From: Arthrobacter sp. StoSoilA2
Lineage (GTDB): Bacteria; Actinomycetota; Actinomycetes; Actinomycetales; Micrococcaceae
Direction of reading: 5' to 3'
Assembly: GCF_019977195.1 (NCBI RefSeq)
Contig: NZ_AP024643.1
Location: 1,674,001 to 1,738,000 of the forward strand
Length of the DNA stretch: 64,000 bases
Translations under genes and position numbers: made by a program
The notes under the pieces: generated by a model
Told to the model about the DNA's origin: nothing
What the model saw: the letters and a program-made list of their open reading frames with translations, nothing else
The model's database searches: none
Shown here: piece after piece, positions 23,477 to 31,794 of the stretch
How the letters are laid out: each line of letters starts with the position of its first letter
Numbering within the stretch: the stretch's first letter is position 1

Positions 23477-23873
23477 GATGCGCTCCTCGCGTTATGTAAT
23501 CCGCTCCAGCCTATGTGCCGCAGGAGGACCGCACAGCCCCTGAAACTGGCCCTGTGAGTCCTAGGAATACTGGAACAGCCCAAGCACATACGGGTAGCAG
23601 GTTGCGGGTTGCAGGTAGGGGCAATCAGGCAACTGACGCAGGTAGAGCCAGGGGCCTGGCGCCCGTCTGTGCACGTGTGCACGCGCGTTGACACTCGTCT
23701 GTGCACGCGCGCGGCAACCGTCTGTACACGCGCGCTGACACTCGTCTGTGCACTCGCGCGGAACCCGTCTGTGCACGCGCGCAGGCACCCGGCAACCATC
23801 TGTACATCGCATCCGGCACCTTCCGCATACCGCGGCACTCCCTGGACGCACCCGGCACCTTTGTCGGGCAGGT
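23477..23873. other. Gene-free region with degenerate repeats
   Basis: About 400 bases separate the SDR gene from the end of the DUF222/HNH gene. No convincing gene is present on either strand. The middle is filled by six degenerate repeat units, described separately. The SDR promoter must lie at its left end. Confidence 0.5.
23664..23820. repeat. Degenerate 23-32 bp tandem repeat (CGTCTGTGCACGCGCG units)
   Basis: Six units begin CGTCTGT or CATCTGT at 23664, 23696, 23719, 23743, 23766 and 23797, giving periods of 32, 23, 24, 23 and 31 bp. Most continue GCAC or ACAC followed by GCGCG. The GTGCAC/GTACAC palindromes alternate between units. There are no unique spacers, so it is not a CRISPR array. 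It lies directly 3' of the DUF222/HNH gene. Confidence 0.8.
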
Positions 23874-25979
23874 TTATGTTCTCTGGGGTGTGTGGTGGTG
23901 GTTGCGTCGGGGTGTTTGTTTGGGGTCGATGTGGGGTGGCGGGATGAACCACGGAACCCCTGTTGTGATGTCGATGCGCCAGTCTTCTTTGTGAATGAGG
24001 TGGTGGTGGTGGCTGCAGAGCAGGGTGCCGTTGTTGGTTGACGTGGTGCCGCCATGTGACCAGTAGGTGATGTGGTGGGCTTCGCACCAGGGGGCGGGCA
24101 TGGTGCAGTCGGGGAACGCGCAGCCTTGGTCCCGGGCGGTGATGGCTTTGCGGATGTGTGGCGGGAAGATCCGGGTGGTGCGGCCGATGTCCAGGATGCG
24201 GGAGTCGGTTCCGAGCAGGACGGGGAGGATGTCGGCGTCGCAGGCGATTTTGCGGATGGTGTTTGGGTGCATCGGACCCTGGAACGTTGCTGTGCCGGTG
24301 CTGAGTCTTTGGCGGCCCGTGAGTCGTTGGTGGCCCGTGAGTCGTTCGAAGAGGTCGCGTTCGTCGATGGTGACGGCGAGTTGGGGGCGGAGTCCGCCGT
24401 TGGAGGGCAGTTTCCCGGTGGTCATCGCGACAGCACAGGCTCCGATGAGGCCGTTGAGCAGTTTCTGGGCCCGCGTGCGACGGTCCAGATCCGGTCCGCC
24501 TGACGAGTGTTCTGGTCCGGGGTGGAGGGCCGTTCCGGTGCCATCGTCGGTGCTGGTGCTGGTGCTGGTGCTGGCGTCGGGCGCGATGGCGGGCTCGCCG
24601 TTGTGGCCCATGAGTCGTGGATTGGTGGCGGTATTCATGGCGGTGGCCAGGGTTTCGTATTGTTCTGCGGTGGCGAAGATTTCGATGTGGTGCAGCCCGT
24701 TGCGGCGTCGTCGGCGGAGGAACGCGCCTTGGATTTGGCGGAGAACTTCTTCGGACGGTTCGGGACCGTCTTGGTCGATCGAATCGACCCAGCGTTTGGC
24801 CATTTTGGTGACGAAATCCGGGTCGGATTCACTGGCCGTGGCGGTGAGGGCGTGTTCCATCCGGGCGATGGTGCCGTCATCGGCGAGCTGCCGGACTTTG
24901 TCCAGTGCGGTGCTGATGATCGTTGCGGACCGGGAAGGCACCAGAGCTGAGGAGAGGGCTTCGGCCAGCACTTCGCGCCGGGCCGGGATCTCCTGCCCGG
25001 CCATTCCGGCCTGAGGAAGGACGTCGGGTGCGAGGGCGAGCCTGCGCCGGGCTTCCCCGATGCTGATCCGCAACCGGGCCCGAAGGAACTCAGCGGCATT
25101 CCGGTACCCGTCATCCAGGACGCTGCCCGTTCCCGTAACCCTCGCATCCGAGGCTGGTTCGGTCCAACCGGTTCGCCACCCGGGCGCGCCAGCCGACGAC
25201 CCCGGTGACGCTAGCTGTGCTTCCTTCCGCGTCCTTTCCACCGCCTGCGCCGCGACAACCTGCAAGTACTCCAACGACCGGGAGATCTCCTCGATCCTGC
25301 CGGCAAAGTCAGCGGCCTCAAAAAACCCACACAGTCGCGCGGCATCGGCCGCTGCGGACAACCGCATGGGGTCCGAAAGAGCCGCACTGTCCCCAAGAAG
25401 AGCCGCCAGATCCCTTCCGGTAGCTGCAGGATTGGGATGCCTAATTTCGAAATGGGGGCTCGGCTGAGCAAGCTCCGGGCCATGGCCGGTGCGAGCTTTC
25501 CCCTCTGAGTCACTGTTCTTTCCGGCGGCGGGGGCCGAGGCGTCTACCATCGGAGCGCCTGGGGACCCGGTGTCCGTGGATCTGGCGCCTGTGGATCTAG
25601 CGCCCGTAGACCCGGTGTCCATGGATCTGGCGCCTGTTGACCCGCTACTCGTGGCTATGTCGCCCGCGGGCCCTGAAGCCCGGGCGACCTTGGCCTTGCC
25701 GTTGCCCAGCCCAGCGTCGTTGCCCAGCCCAGTGTCGTTGCCCAGCCCAGTGTCGTTGCCCAGCCCAGCTCTGTCGCCCAGTCCAGCGTGGAAATGGCTG
25801 ATGGCGGTGATGGACGCCGTCGAATCCTTGAACCCGGCCTTGACCAAGTCCGGCATGCTCAAGAAGCGTTGTGACCGGATCGCGGCCAGGGCAGCGACAA
25901 CAGGGGACGGTTCCGTCCGAAGTGCTGTCAGCTGCCCCATGTCTTCCATGATCAAAATCATTACATCGGGGTCTGACAT
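23874..25979 (-). CDS. DUF222 / HNH endonuclease-domain protein with internal repeats
   Basis: The 701-residue protein starts with a short region (MSDPDVMILIMEDMGQ). A low-complexity linker follows with a hexapeptide repeat DTGLGN (about residues 64-93) and Thr/Gly/Ala/Arg/Ser repeats (STGARS units). The helical DUF222 domain spans about residues 180-520. The C-terminal HNH nuclease fold has C-x4-C (CAFPDC), EAHHITYWSHGG, NNGTLLCSHHHHLIH. This is the 13E12-repeat family, often multicopy in actinobacteria. ATG 25979 is chosen because homology-like sequence starts there, though its ribosome site is weak. Mobility-related or DNA-processing roles are suspected for the family; none is shown here. 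Confidence 0.85.
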   Translation of the reverse strand: MSDPDVMILIMEDMGQLTALRTEPSPVVAALAAIRSQRFLSMPDLVKAGFKDSTASITAISHFHAGLGDRAGLGNDTGLGNDTGLGNDAGLGNGKAKVARASGPAGDIATSSGSTGARSMDTGSTGARSTGARSTDTGSPGAPMVDASAPAAGKNSDSEGKARTGHGPELAQPSPHFEIRHPNPAATGRDLAALLGDSAALSDPMRLSAAADAARLCGFFEAADFAGRIEEISRSLEYLQVVAAQAVERTRKEAQLASPGSSAGAPGWRTGWTEPASDARVTGTGSVLDDGYRNAAEFLRARLRISIGEARRRLALAPDVLPQAGMAGQEIPARREVLAEALSSALVPSRSATIISTALDKVRQLADDGTIARMEHALTATASESDPDFVTKMAKRWVDSIDQDGPEPSEEVLRQIQGAFLRRRRRNGLHHIEIFATAEQYETLATAMNTATNPRLMGHNGEPAIAPDASTSTSTSTDDGTGTALHPGPEHSSGGPDLDRRTRAQKLLNGLIGACAVAMTTGKLPSNGGLRPQLAVTIDERDLFERLTGHQRLTGRQRLSTGTATFQGPMHPNTIRKIACDADILPVLLGTDSRILDIGRTTRIFPPHIRKAITARDQGCAFPDCTMPAPWCEAHHITYWSHGGTTSTNNGTLLCSHHHHLIHKEDWRIDITTGVPWFIPPPHIDPKQTPRRNHHHTPQRT
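25701..25790. repeat. 18-bp coding tandem repeat (five units) in the DUF222/HNH gene
   Basis: Five 18-bp units begin at 25701, 25719, 25737, 25755 and 25773 (consensus GTTGCCCAGCCCAGTGTC). On the coding strand each encodes Asp-Thr-Gly-Leu-Gly-Asn or a variant. The period is a multiple of three, so copy-number change would keep the frame. Confidence 0.9.
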
Positions 25980-26029
25980 TTTAAGATGCACTCGGAAGAC
26001 GGTCACGATCTCCCGGAAAGAGTAAGCAG

Positions 26030-26680
26030 TCAGGCTGCTGTCAGCGCAGCCAGGGCCATCTGTTCCAGGATGGGCCTGGCCGACTTGACCGCGATCTTCC
26101 GCCCGTGATGGCGGACGGAGTGGGGTGTGGAGTTGATAAGGCCGAAGGCCGCATGCGCCCGGACACGGAGGCCACCGACATCTGCGTCGGAGTGGATGCG
26201 TGCCAGGACGTCCACCCACGTTTCAACGTAGGCGCGTTGCAAGGACCGGACTTCGGCTTGGTCGGTGCTGCTGAGGCTCCCGAAGTCGCGGTCTTGGACA
26301 CGTATGACGTCCGGGTTGCTCAACGCAAAATCCACCTGGAACTGGATCAAGCCCTTCAACGCATCCATGGGTTTACCGGCTTCCGAGACCACGCGGAGGC
26401 CGCCGTCGAGCAGATCGCGGCTGACGCTGAGGAGAAGCTCGGCGAGGACAGCCTGCTTGCCGGGAAAGTGCCGGTACACGGCAGGCCCGCTGACGCCTGC
26501 CGCCGCCCCAAGATCCTCCAGCGAAACCCGTGTGAAGCCATTCTCCGCAAAGAGTCCCGCGGCCGCTGAAAGCAATGCCAACCTGCGGAGTTCCTTGGCC
26601 TGGCCTCGCTGCGTTGCTGGGGCTGGATTGCTTGCTGGGGCTGGGCTGGGGACAGTTCCTGTTTCCGGGCCTCCGGTCAC
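26030..26680 (-). CDS. TetR-family regulator of the leucine/isovalerate operon
   Basis: The 216-residue protein has a Pro/Ala-rich N-terminal extension of about 28 residues. A TetR helix-turn-helix follows (LLSAAAGLFAENGFTRVSLE and LGAAAGVSGPAVYRHFPGKQ), then a ligand domain. GTG 26680 is preceded by AAGGAGGAG. It is divergent from mccB with two identical-format dyads between them, so it very likely represses that operon. In M. tuberculosis a TetR protein (Rv2506, BkaR) sits at the equivalent locus. The ligand may be an acyl-CoA intermediate (inference). Confidence 0.88.
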   Translation of the reverse strand: MTGGPETGTVPSPAPASNPAPATQRGQAKELRRLALLSAAAGLFAENGFTRVSLEDLGAAAGVSGPAVYRHFPGKQAVLAELLLSVSRDLLDGGLRVVSEAGKPMDALKGLIQFQVDFALSNPDVIRVQDRDFGSLSSTDQAEVRSLQRAYVETWVDVLARIHSDADVGGLRVRAHAAFGLINSTPHSVRHHGRKIAVKSARPILEQMALAALTAA

Positions 26681-26722
26681 ATTCTCCTCCTTGGTGAAGT
26701 TCCACCGTGCTGGACATCACAG

Positions 26723-26764
26723 TTAATACAGACTAACCTAAATTTCAGTTACGTGGCACTAACC
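26723..26764. promoter_or_regulatory. Two TetR-type operators between the regulator and mccB
   Basis: GTTA-ATACAGAC-TAAC (26723-26738) and GTTA-CGTGGCAC-TAAC (26749-26764) share the 4-8-4 dyad and the flanks CA before and C after. Their centres are 26 bp apart. They lie 43 nt from the TetR start and 20 nt from the mccB start, so both genes can be controlled, including autoregulation. Confidence 0.7.
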
Positions 26765-26784
26765 GAAATGGCCTGGGGCCGGGA

Positions 26785-28410
26785 ATGGAACAGTGGTCAA
26801 TGGAGACAATCGCCAGCGTGGCAGGACCCCACAGCGGCACCTTTGAAGCCAACCAGGAAGCGCAGCTGGCCCTCGTAGGGGAGCTGAAGGAACGTCTTGC
26901 CGCGGCAGCCCTCGGGGGGCCCGCGAAATCCAGGGAGCGGCACGTCGCCCGAGGCAAACTGCTGCCACGCGAGCGAATCGACTACCTCCTGGACGATGGC
27001 AGCCCCTTCCTGGAGATAGCGCCGCTGGCCGCCAACGGCATGTATAACGATGATTCGCCGGGCGCAGGAGTGATTGCCGGTATTGGGCTGGTTCATGGCC
27101 GGCACGTCCTGGTGATTTCCAACGATGCCACGGTCAAGGGCGGCACTTACTACCCCATGACGGTAAAAAAGCACCTCAGGGCTCAGGAAATTGCCCTGGA
27201 AAACAAGCTTCCGTGTATCTACCTCGTGGATTCCGGGGGAGCATTCCTGCCCAAGCAGGACGAGGTTTTTCCCGACAAAGAGCACTTTGGCCGGATCTTC
27301 TACAACCAAGCCAAAATGTCAGCGGCCAACATTCCGCAAATTGCCTCGGTGATGGGCTCGTGCACGGCCGGTGGTGCCTATGTCCCGGCCATGAGCGATG
27401 AGACTGTCATCGTAAGAAATCAGGGCACCATTTTCCTCGGCGGCCCGCCACTGGTGAAGGCAGCGATCGGCGAGATCGTCACCGCCGAGGAACTGGGAGG
27501 CGGCGACGTTCACTCCCGGATTTCGGGCGTCACAGACCACCTCGCCGAGAACGACCAGCACGCGCTGGAGATCGTTCGGGACATCGTGGCGACGTTGCCC
27601 AAGCCGGCGAAACCGGCATGGGACGTGCTCGACGTCGTCCTGCCGCCCGTCGTCGACCCCTCCGGTATTTATGGCGTGGTGCCCACAGACGTCAACGCCC
27701 AATACGATGTCCGCGAAGTAATTGCCCGGCTCGTGGACGGTTCCCAATTCCATGAGTTCAAAAAGAACTATGGCACCACGCTGGTGACTGGATTCGCCCA
27801 TCTTCATGGGCACCCGGTTGGCATCGTTGCCAACAACGGGGTCCTGTTCAGTGAGTCCTCGCTCAAGGGCGCCCACTTCATCGAACTCTGCGATCAACGC
27901 GGGGTCCCGCTGATTTTCCTGCAGAACCTCTCGGGTTTCATGGTGGGCAAGGACTACGAGCAAGGCGGCATCGCCAAGAACGGCGCCAAAATGGTCACGG
28001 CGGTCGCAACAGCGAGGGTCCCCAAGCTGACAGTTGTCATCGGCGGCTCCTTCGGCGCCGGAAATTACTCCATGTGCGGGCGGGCCTACTCGCCGCGTTT
28101 CCTGTGGATGTGGCCAGCTGCCCGCATTTCAGTGATGGGCGGAAACCAGGCATCCAGTGTCCTTGCAACGGTAAAACGCGACCAGTACGAGGCCGCCGGC
28201 CAGGAATGGTCCGCCGAGGAAGAAGAAGCCTTCAAAGCTCCCATCAAACAGCAATACGAAGACCAGGGAAGCCCTTATTACTCCACGGCCCGGCTTTGGG
28301 ATGACGGCATCATCGATCCCGCAGACACCCGACGGGTCCTGGGCTTGGCTTTGGACGTCGTCTCCCGCCAGCAACTGCCCGAGACCTCCTTCGGTCTCTT
28401 CAGGATGTGA
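26785..28410 (+). CDS. mccB: Methylcrotonyl-CoA carboxylase carboxyltransferase (beta) subunit
   Basis: The 541-residue carboxyltransferase has two crotonase-fold halves. It shows features of the methylcrotonyl-CoA branch: LPKQDEVFPDKEHFGRIFYN, ASVMGSCTAGGAYVPAMSDE, GTIFLGGPPLVKAAIGE and the late GGSFGAGNYSMCGRAYSPRF. It moves CO2 from carboxybiotin to 3-methylcrotonyl-CoA in leucine breakdown. ATG 26785 is used; an ATG at 26800 is possible. It is the first gene of a seven-gene operon and overlaps or adjoins mccA. The homologous AccD1/AccA1 pair of M. tuberculosis is known to be methylcrotonyl-CoA carboxylase. Confidence 0.93.
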   Translation: MEQWSMETIASVAGPHSGTFEANQEAQLALVGELKERLAAAALGGPAKSRERHVARGKLLPRERIDYLLDDGSPFLEIAPLAANGMYNDDSPGAGVIAGIGLVHGRHVLVISNDATVKGGTYYPMTVKKHLRAQEIALENKLPCIYLVDSGGAFLPKQDEVFPDKEHFGRIFYNQAKMSAANIPQIASVMGSCTAGGAYVPAMSDETVIVRNQGTIFLGGPPLVKAAIGEIVTAEELGGGDVHSRISGVTDHLAENDQHALEIVRDIVATLPKPAKPAWDVLDVVLPPVVDPSGIYGVVPTDVNAQYDVREVIARLVDGSQFHEFKKNYGTTLVTGFAHLHGHPVGIVANNGVLFSESSLKGAHFIELCDQRGVPLIFLQNLSGFMVGKDYEQGGIAKNGAKMVTAVATARVPKLTVVIGGSFGAGNYSMCGRAYSPRFLWMWPAARISVMGGNQASSVLATVKRDQYEAAGQEWSAEEEEAFKAPIKQQYEDQGSPYYSTARLWDDGIIDPADTRRVLGLALDVVSRQQLPETSFGLFRM

Positions 28411-28412
28411 CC

Positions 28413-30614
28413 ATGACTCTGCCAACCACCACCGCACCGGCCGCCACCGCGGCATCCCGTCCGTTCAGCGCCGTCCTCGTTGCCAACCGTGGTGAGATCG
28501 CCTGCCGCGTGATCCGGACCCTGAGGGACATGGGCATCCGCTCCATTGCCGTCTATTCGGACGCGGACAAGCACGCCAAGCACGTGGCCCTTGCCGATAC
28601 CGCAGTGGCGATCGGGGGCACGGCGCCCTCGGAGAGCTACTTGAAAATCGAGGCCATCATCGATGCCTGCCGCCGCAGCGGTGCGGAGGCCGTCCACCCC
28701 GGATACGGCTTCCTGTCCGAGAATGTGGAGTTCGCCAAAGCCCTTGACGCGGCGGGGATAACGTTCATCGGACCGGGCATTGACGCGATCGAGGTCATGG
28801 GTGACAAGATCCGATCCAAAAACCACGTCATGGCCTACGACGTCCCGTGCGTACCCGGAATCGCAGTACCCGGACTCACGGACCAGGAACTAATCGACGC
28901 TGCGCCGTCCGTAGGTTTTCCTTTGCTCATCAAGCCCTCGGCAGGCGGCGGCGGCAAAGGGATGCACATCGTGGAGCGGCCCGAAGACATGGCTGCCACG
29001 CTGCAGACCGCACGGCGCGTGGCAGCTTCGGCGTTCGGCGATGACACCCTGTTCCTGGAGCGGCTCATCAAGGCACCCCGCCACATCGAGGTCCAGGTCC
29101 TCGCGGATAAGCACGGCAACGTCATCCACCTGGGCGAGCGCGAATGTTCCCTCCAACGCCGCCATCAGAAAGTGATCGAGGAAGCTCCTTCGGCACTCTT
29201 CGAATCGCTGGCGGACGGCCCGGCCGAACGGGCCCGCATTGGAGAAGCAGCCTGCAACGCAGCACGCTCGGTCAAATACAGCGGTGCCGGCACCGTGGAA
29301 TTCCTGGTGTCCGACGAACATCCCGATGAGTTCTTCTTCATGGAGATGAACACGCGCTTGCAGGTGGAGCACCCCGTCACCGAAATGGTCACCGGGATAG
29401 ACCTCGTTGAATGGCAGGTGCGGATCGCCGCCGGTGAGGTGCTCACCGTTGCGCAGTCCGACGTCGTTCTTGAAGGCCACGCCGTAGAGGCGCGCGTCTA
29501 TGCAGAAGTACCGGAACGGAACTTCATGCCCTCGATGGGGCGCGTCGTTGCGCTCGCCGAGAATGGCGGGGCGGATCCCAAGGTGCTCGGCGAGCAACGC
29601 TCCAACGCGAACGTCCGGATCGACTCCGCTATGCGCGAGGACCTTGAGATCACCGGCGACTACGATCCCATGCTGGCCAAGGTCATCGCCTGGGGCGACA
29701 ACCGCGCCGCTGCGCTGGACACCTTGGACGCTGCCCTGGGCAGGTACACGCTCCTGGGCTTGGACACGAACGTGGAATATCTCCGGCTGCTGATCAATGA
29801 TCCTGACGTCCGCGACGGCCACCTGGACACGGGACTGATCGAGCACAAGCTGCCGTCCATGGAATTCAGGCACGTCGGCGCCAACGAGTTGATCGCTGCA
29901 GCCCTGGCGCTGTGGCTCGAAAAGAAGGAAAACTCCGGGGCCTTCATGCTCGCCGGTAGCGCCTGGAGTTCGCCGGACTCGTGGCGGATCGGCCAGCGGG
30001 CCGCTTGGCGAGCCAGCTTCGGACTGCCAGGGGGCGGCACCGCCACAGTCGCGTTGACGGAGGACTCCGGCACTTTCGCGGCAATCATCGACGACGGCCC
30101 TGAAACCGGCGGGGCCGCCAAGGTCACAGTGGTGGAGCGCACCGGTGACGGCATCGTCCTGGAGGTCGACGGCGGTCGGGTCACCTACGCGGTTGGTCTA
30201 TCACCAGCAGACGTGAGCGGGATCCGGGACATCTACCTTGGCAACGACGGCTGGTCCTGCCGTCTGGAAGTCCTGGACCGCGCCGAACGTCTTCAGAGGA
30301 TGCTGGCAGGCATCCAGCGCGAAGAAGGTGCTGCGGACCCGGAGGTGCGCTCGCCGATGCCCGGAACGGTGGTTTCCGTGGCAGTTGCCAGCGGCGACAT
30401 GGTCCAGGAGGGACAGCCGCTCCTGTCGGTCGAAGCCATGAAAATGGAGCACCAACTGGTGGCATCGGTTGCCGGAACCGTCCACCTCACCAGCAAACCG
30501 GGCGACCTGGTCAAAGCCGACCAGGTGCTCGCCACTATCCACGCGGCAGCCCCTCTGGAGGGGCCCGCAGAAACAGACAAGCCCGCAGAAACAGACAAGG
30601 AAGTCCAGCTATGA
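28413..30614 (+). CDS. mccA: Methylcrotonyl-CoA carboxylase biotin-carboxylase/carrier (alpha) subunit
   Basis: The 733-residue protein combines biotin carboxylase (FSAVLVANRGEIACRVIRTL, ATP-grasp loop KPSAGGGGKGMHIV near residue 165, ERECSLQRRHQKVIEEAPS, MEMNTRLQVEHPVTEMVTG) with a C-terminal biotin carrier domain. The biotinyl lysine is in VEAMKMEHQLV near residue 670. It carboxylates biotin for the beta subunit. ATG 28413 has AGGA seven bases upstream; a GTG at 28407 overlaps the mccB stop. Its tail has a small duplication (PAETDKPAETDK). The stop overlaps the next gene in ATGA. Confidence 0.94.
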   Translation: MTLPTTTAPAATAASRPFSAVLVANRGEIACRVIRTLRDMGIRSIAVYSDADKHAKHVALADTAVAIGGTAPSESYLKIEAIIDACRRSGAEAVHPGYGFLSENVEFAKALDAAGITFIGPGIDAIEVMGDKIRSKNHVMAYDVPCVPGIAVPGLTDQELIDAAPSVGFPLLIKPSAGGGGKGMHIVERPEDMAATLQTARRVAASAFGDDTLFLERLIKAPRHIEVQVLADKHGNVIHLGERECSLQRRHQKVIEEAPSALFESLADGPAERARIGEAACNAARSVKYSGAGTVEFLVSDEHPDEFFFMEMNTRLQVEHPVTEMVTGIDLVEWQVRIAAGEVLTVAQSDVVLEGHAVEARVYAEVPERNFMPSMGRVVALAENGGADPKVLGEQRSNANVRIDSAMREDLEITGDYDPMLAKVIAWGDNRAAALDTLDAALGRYTLLGLDTNVEYLRLLINDPDVRDGHLDTGLIEHKLPSMEFRHVGANELIAAALALWLEKKENSGAFMLAGSAWSSPDSWRIGQRAAWRASFGLPGGGTATVALTEDSGTFAAIIDDGPETGGAAKVTVVERTGDGIVLEVDGGRVTYAVGLSPADVSGIRDIYLGNDGWSCRLEVLDRAERLQRMLAGIQREEGAADPEVRSPMPGTVVSVAVASGDMVQEGQPLLSVEAMKMEHQLVASVAGTVHLTSKPGDLVKADQVLATIHAAAPLEGPAETDKPAETDKEVQL

Positions 30615-31774
30615 GCAGTTTTGACCTCAACGAGGAATACCAGGACCTCAGTGATTCCGTCCGCGAATTCGCCGACGAAGTGGTGGCACCCGTATCTGCC
30701 AAACACGATGAAGAACACAGCTTCCCCTATGAAGTCATCAAGCAGATGGGGGAGATGGGGCTGTTTGGCCTTCCGTTCCCGGAGGAGTTCGGCGGAATGG
30801 GCGGGGACTATTTTGCCCTGGCGCTGGCTTTGGAGCAGTTGGGCCGGGTTGACCAGTCCGTGGCAATCACCCTTGAGGCCGGCGTGTCCCTGGGCGCCAT
30901 GCCGGTGTACCGGTTCGGCACGCAGGAACAGAAGGAGCGCTGGCTTCCGGAGCTGGCATCCGGACGATCCTTGGCCGGATTCGGGTTGACTGAGCGGGAA
31001 GCCGGTTCCGATGCGGGCGGTACCAAGACCCACGCCCACGTGGACAACGGGGAATGGGTCATCAACGGAAACAAGGAGTTCATCACGAACTCCGGCACGG
31101 ACATCACCACCTTGGTCACGGTCACCGCCGTCACGGGCAAGACGGAAAACGCGGACGGCAGCACCAGGAAAGAGATCTCCACCATTCTGGTTCCCACCGA
31201 AACCCCGGGCTTCAAGGCAGAGCGGGCCTACAACAAGGTGGGCTGGAATGCGTCGGACACGCATCCGCTGACGTTGGACAACGTCCGGGTTCCTGAGGCG
31301 AACCTCCTGGGCCAGCGGGGCAGGGGGTATGCCAACTTCCTGTCGATTCTTGACGAGGGCCGCATTGCCATTGCCGCTTTGGGCACGGGCGCGGCCCAGG
31401 GTTGTGTGGACCTTTCGGTGAAGTATGCCAAGGAACGCACCGCCTTTGGCCAGAACATCGGCAAGTACCAGGCCATCCAATTCAAGATCGCAAGGATGCA
31501 GGCCAGGGCCCATACGGCTCGTTTGGCCTATTACGATGCCGCGGCAAGGATGCTGGCCGGCAAGCCGTTCAAGACTGAAGCGGCCATCGCTAAGATGGTC
31601 GCAGGCGAGGCAGCCATGGACAACGCACGGGACGCCACCCAGGTGTTCGGTGGCTATGGCTTCATCAACGAATTCACGGTGGCGCGCCATTACCGCGACT
31701 CCAAGATCCTTGAAGTCGGGGAGGGCACCACCGAGGTTCAGCTGATGCTCATCGCCCGCGAGCTGGGTCTGTAA
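30611..31774 (+). CDS. Acyl-CoA dehydrogenase of the leucine/isovalerate operon
   Basis: The 387-residue FAD enzyme fits isovaleryl-CoA or short/branched-chain acyl-CoA oxidation by context (FadE19 position in the mycobacterial operon). It has LAGFGLTEREAGSDAGGTKT for FAD and substrate, DNVRVPEANLLG, and the ending VGEGTTEVQLMLIARELGL. The catalytic glutamate is at the canonical EGT position. Classical isovaleryl-CoA dehydrogenase has Ala there and uses another Glu, so a short/branched-chain type is more likely. ATG 30611 overlaps the mccA stop by four bases. Confidence 0.92.
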   Translation: MSSFDLNEEYQDLSDSVREFADEVVAPVSAKHDEEHSFPYEVIKQMGEMGLFGLPFPEEFGGMGGDYFALALALEQLGRVDQSVAITLEAGVSLGAMPVYRFGTQEQKERWLPELASGRSLAGFGLTEREAGSDAGGTKTHAHVDNGEWVINGNKEFITNSGTDITTLVTVTAVTGKTENADGSTRKEISTILVPTETPGFKAERAYNKVGWNASDTHPLTLDNVRVPEANLLGQRGRGYANFLSILDEGRIAIAALGTGAAQGCVDLSVKYAKERTAFGQNIGKYQAIQFKIARMQARAHTARLAYYDAAARMLAGKPFKTEAAIAKMVAGEAAMDNARDATQVFGGYGFINEFTVARHYRDSKILEVGEGTTEVQLMLIARELGL

Positions 31775-31794
31775 CCGTACGGGAAGGATCAAGG

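Noticed and set aside
23664..23820. CRISPR array or coding repeat.
   Set aside because: Periods are irregular, units are degenerate, there are no unique spacers, and no frame on either strand has a domain or ribosome site.
23473..24087. A 204-codon minus-strand frame overlapping the 3' end of the DUF222/HNH gene.
   Set aside because: It is a shifted-frame reading of that gene's His/Pro-rich end joined to the repeat region; no ribosome site and no motif.
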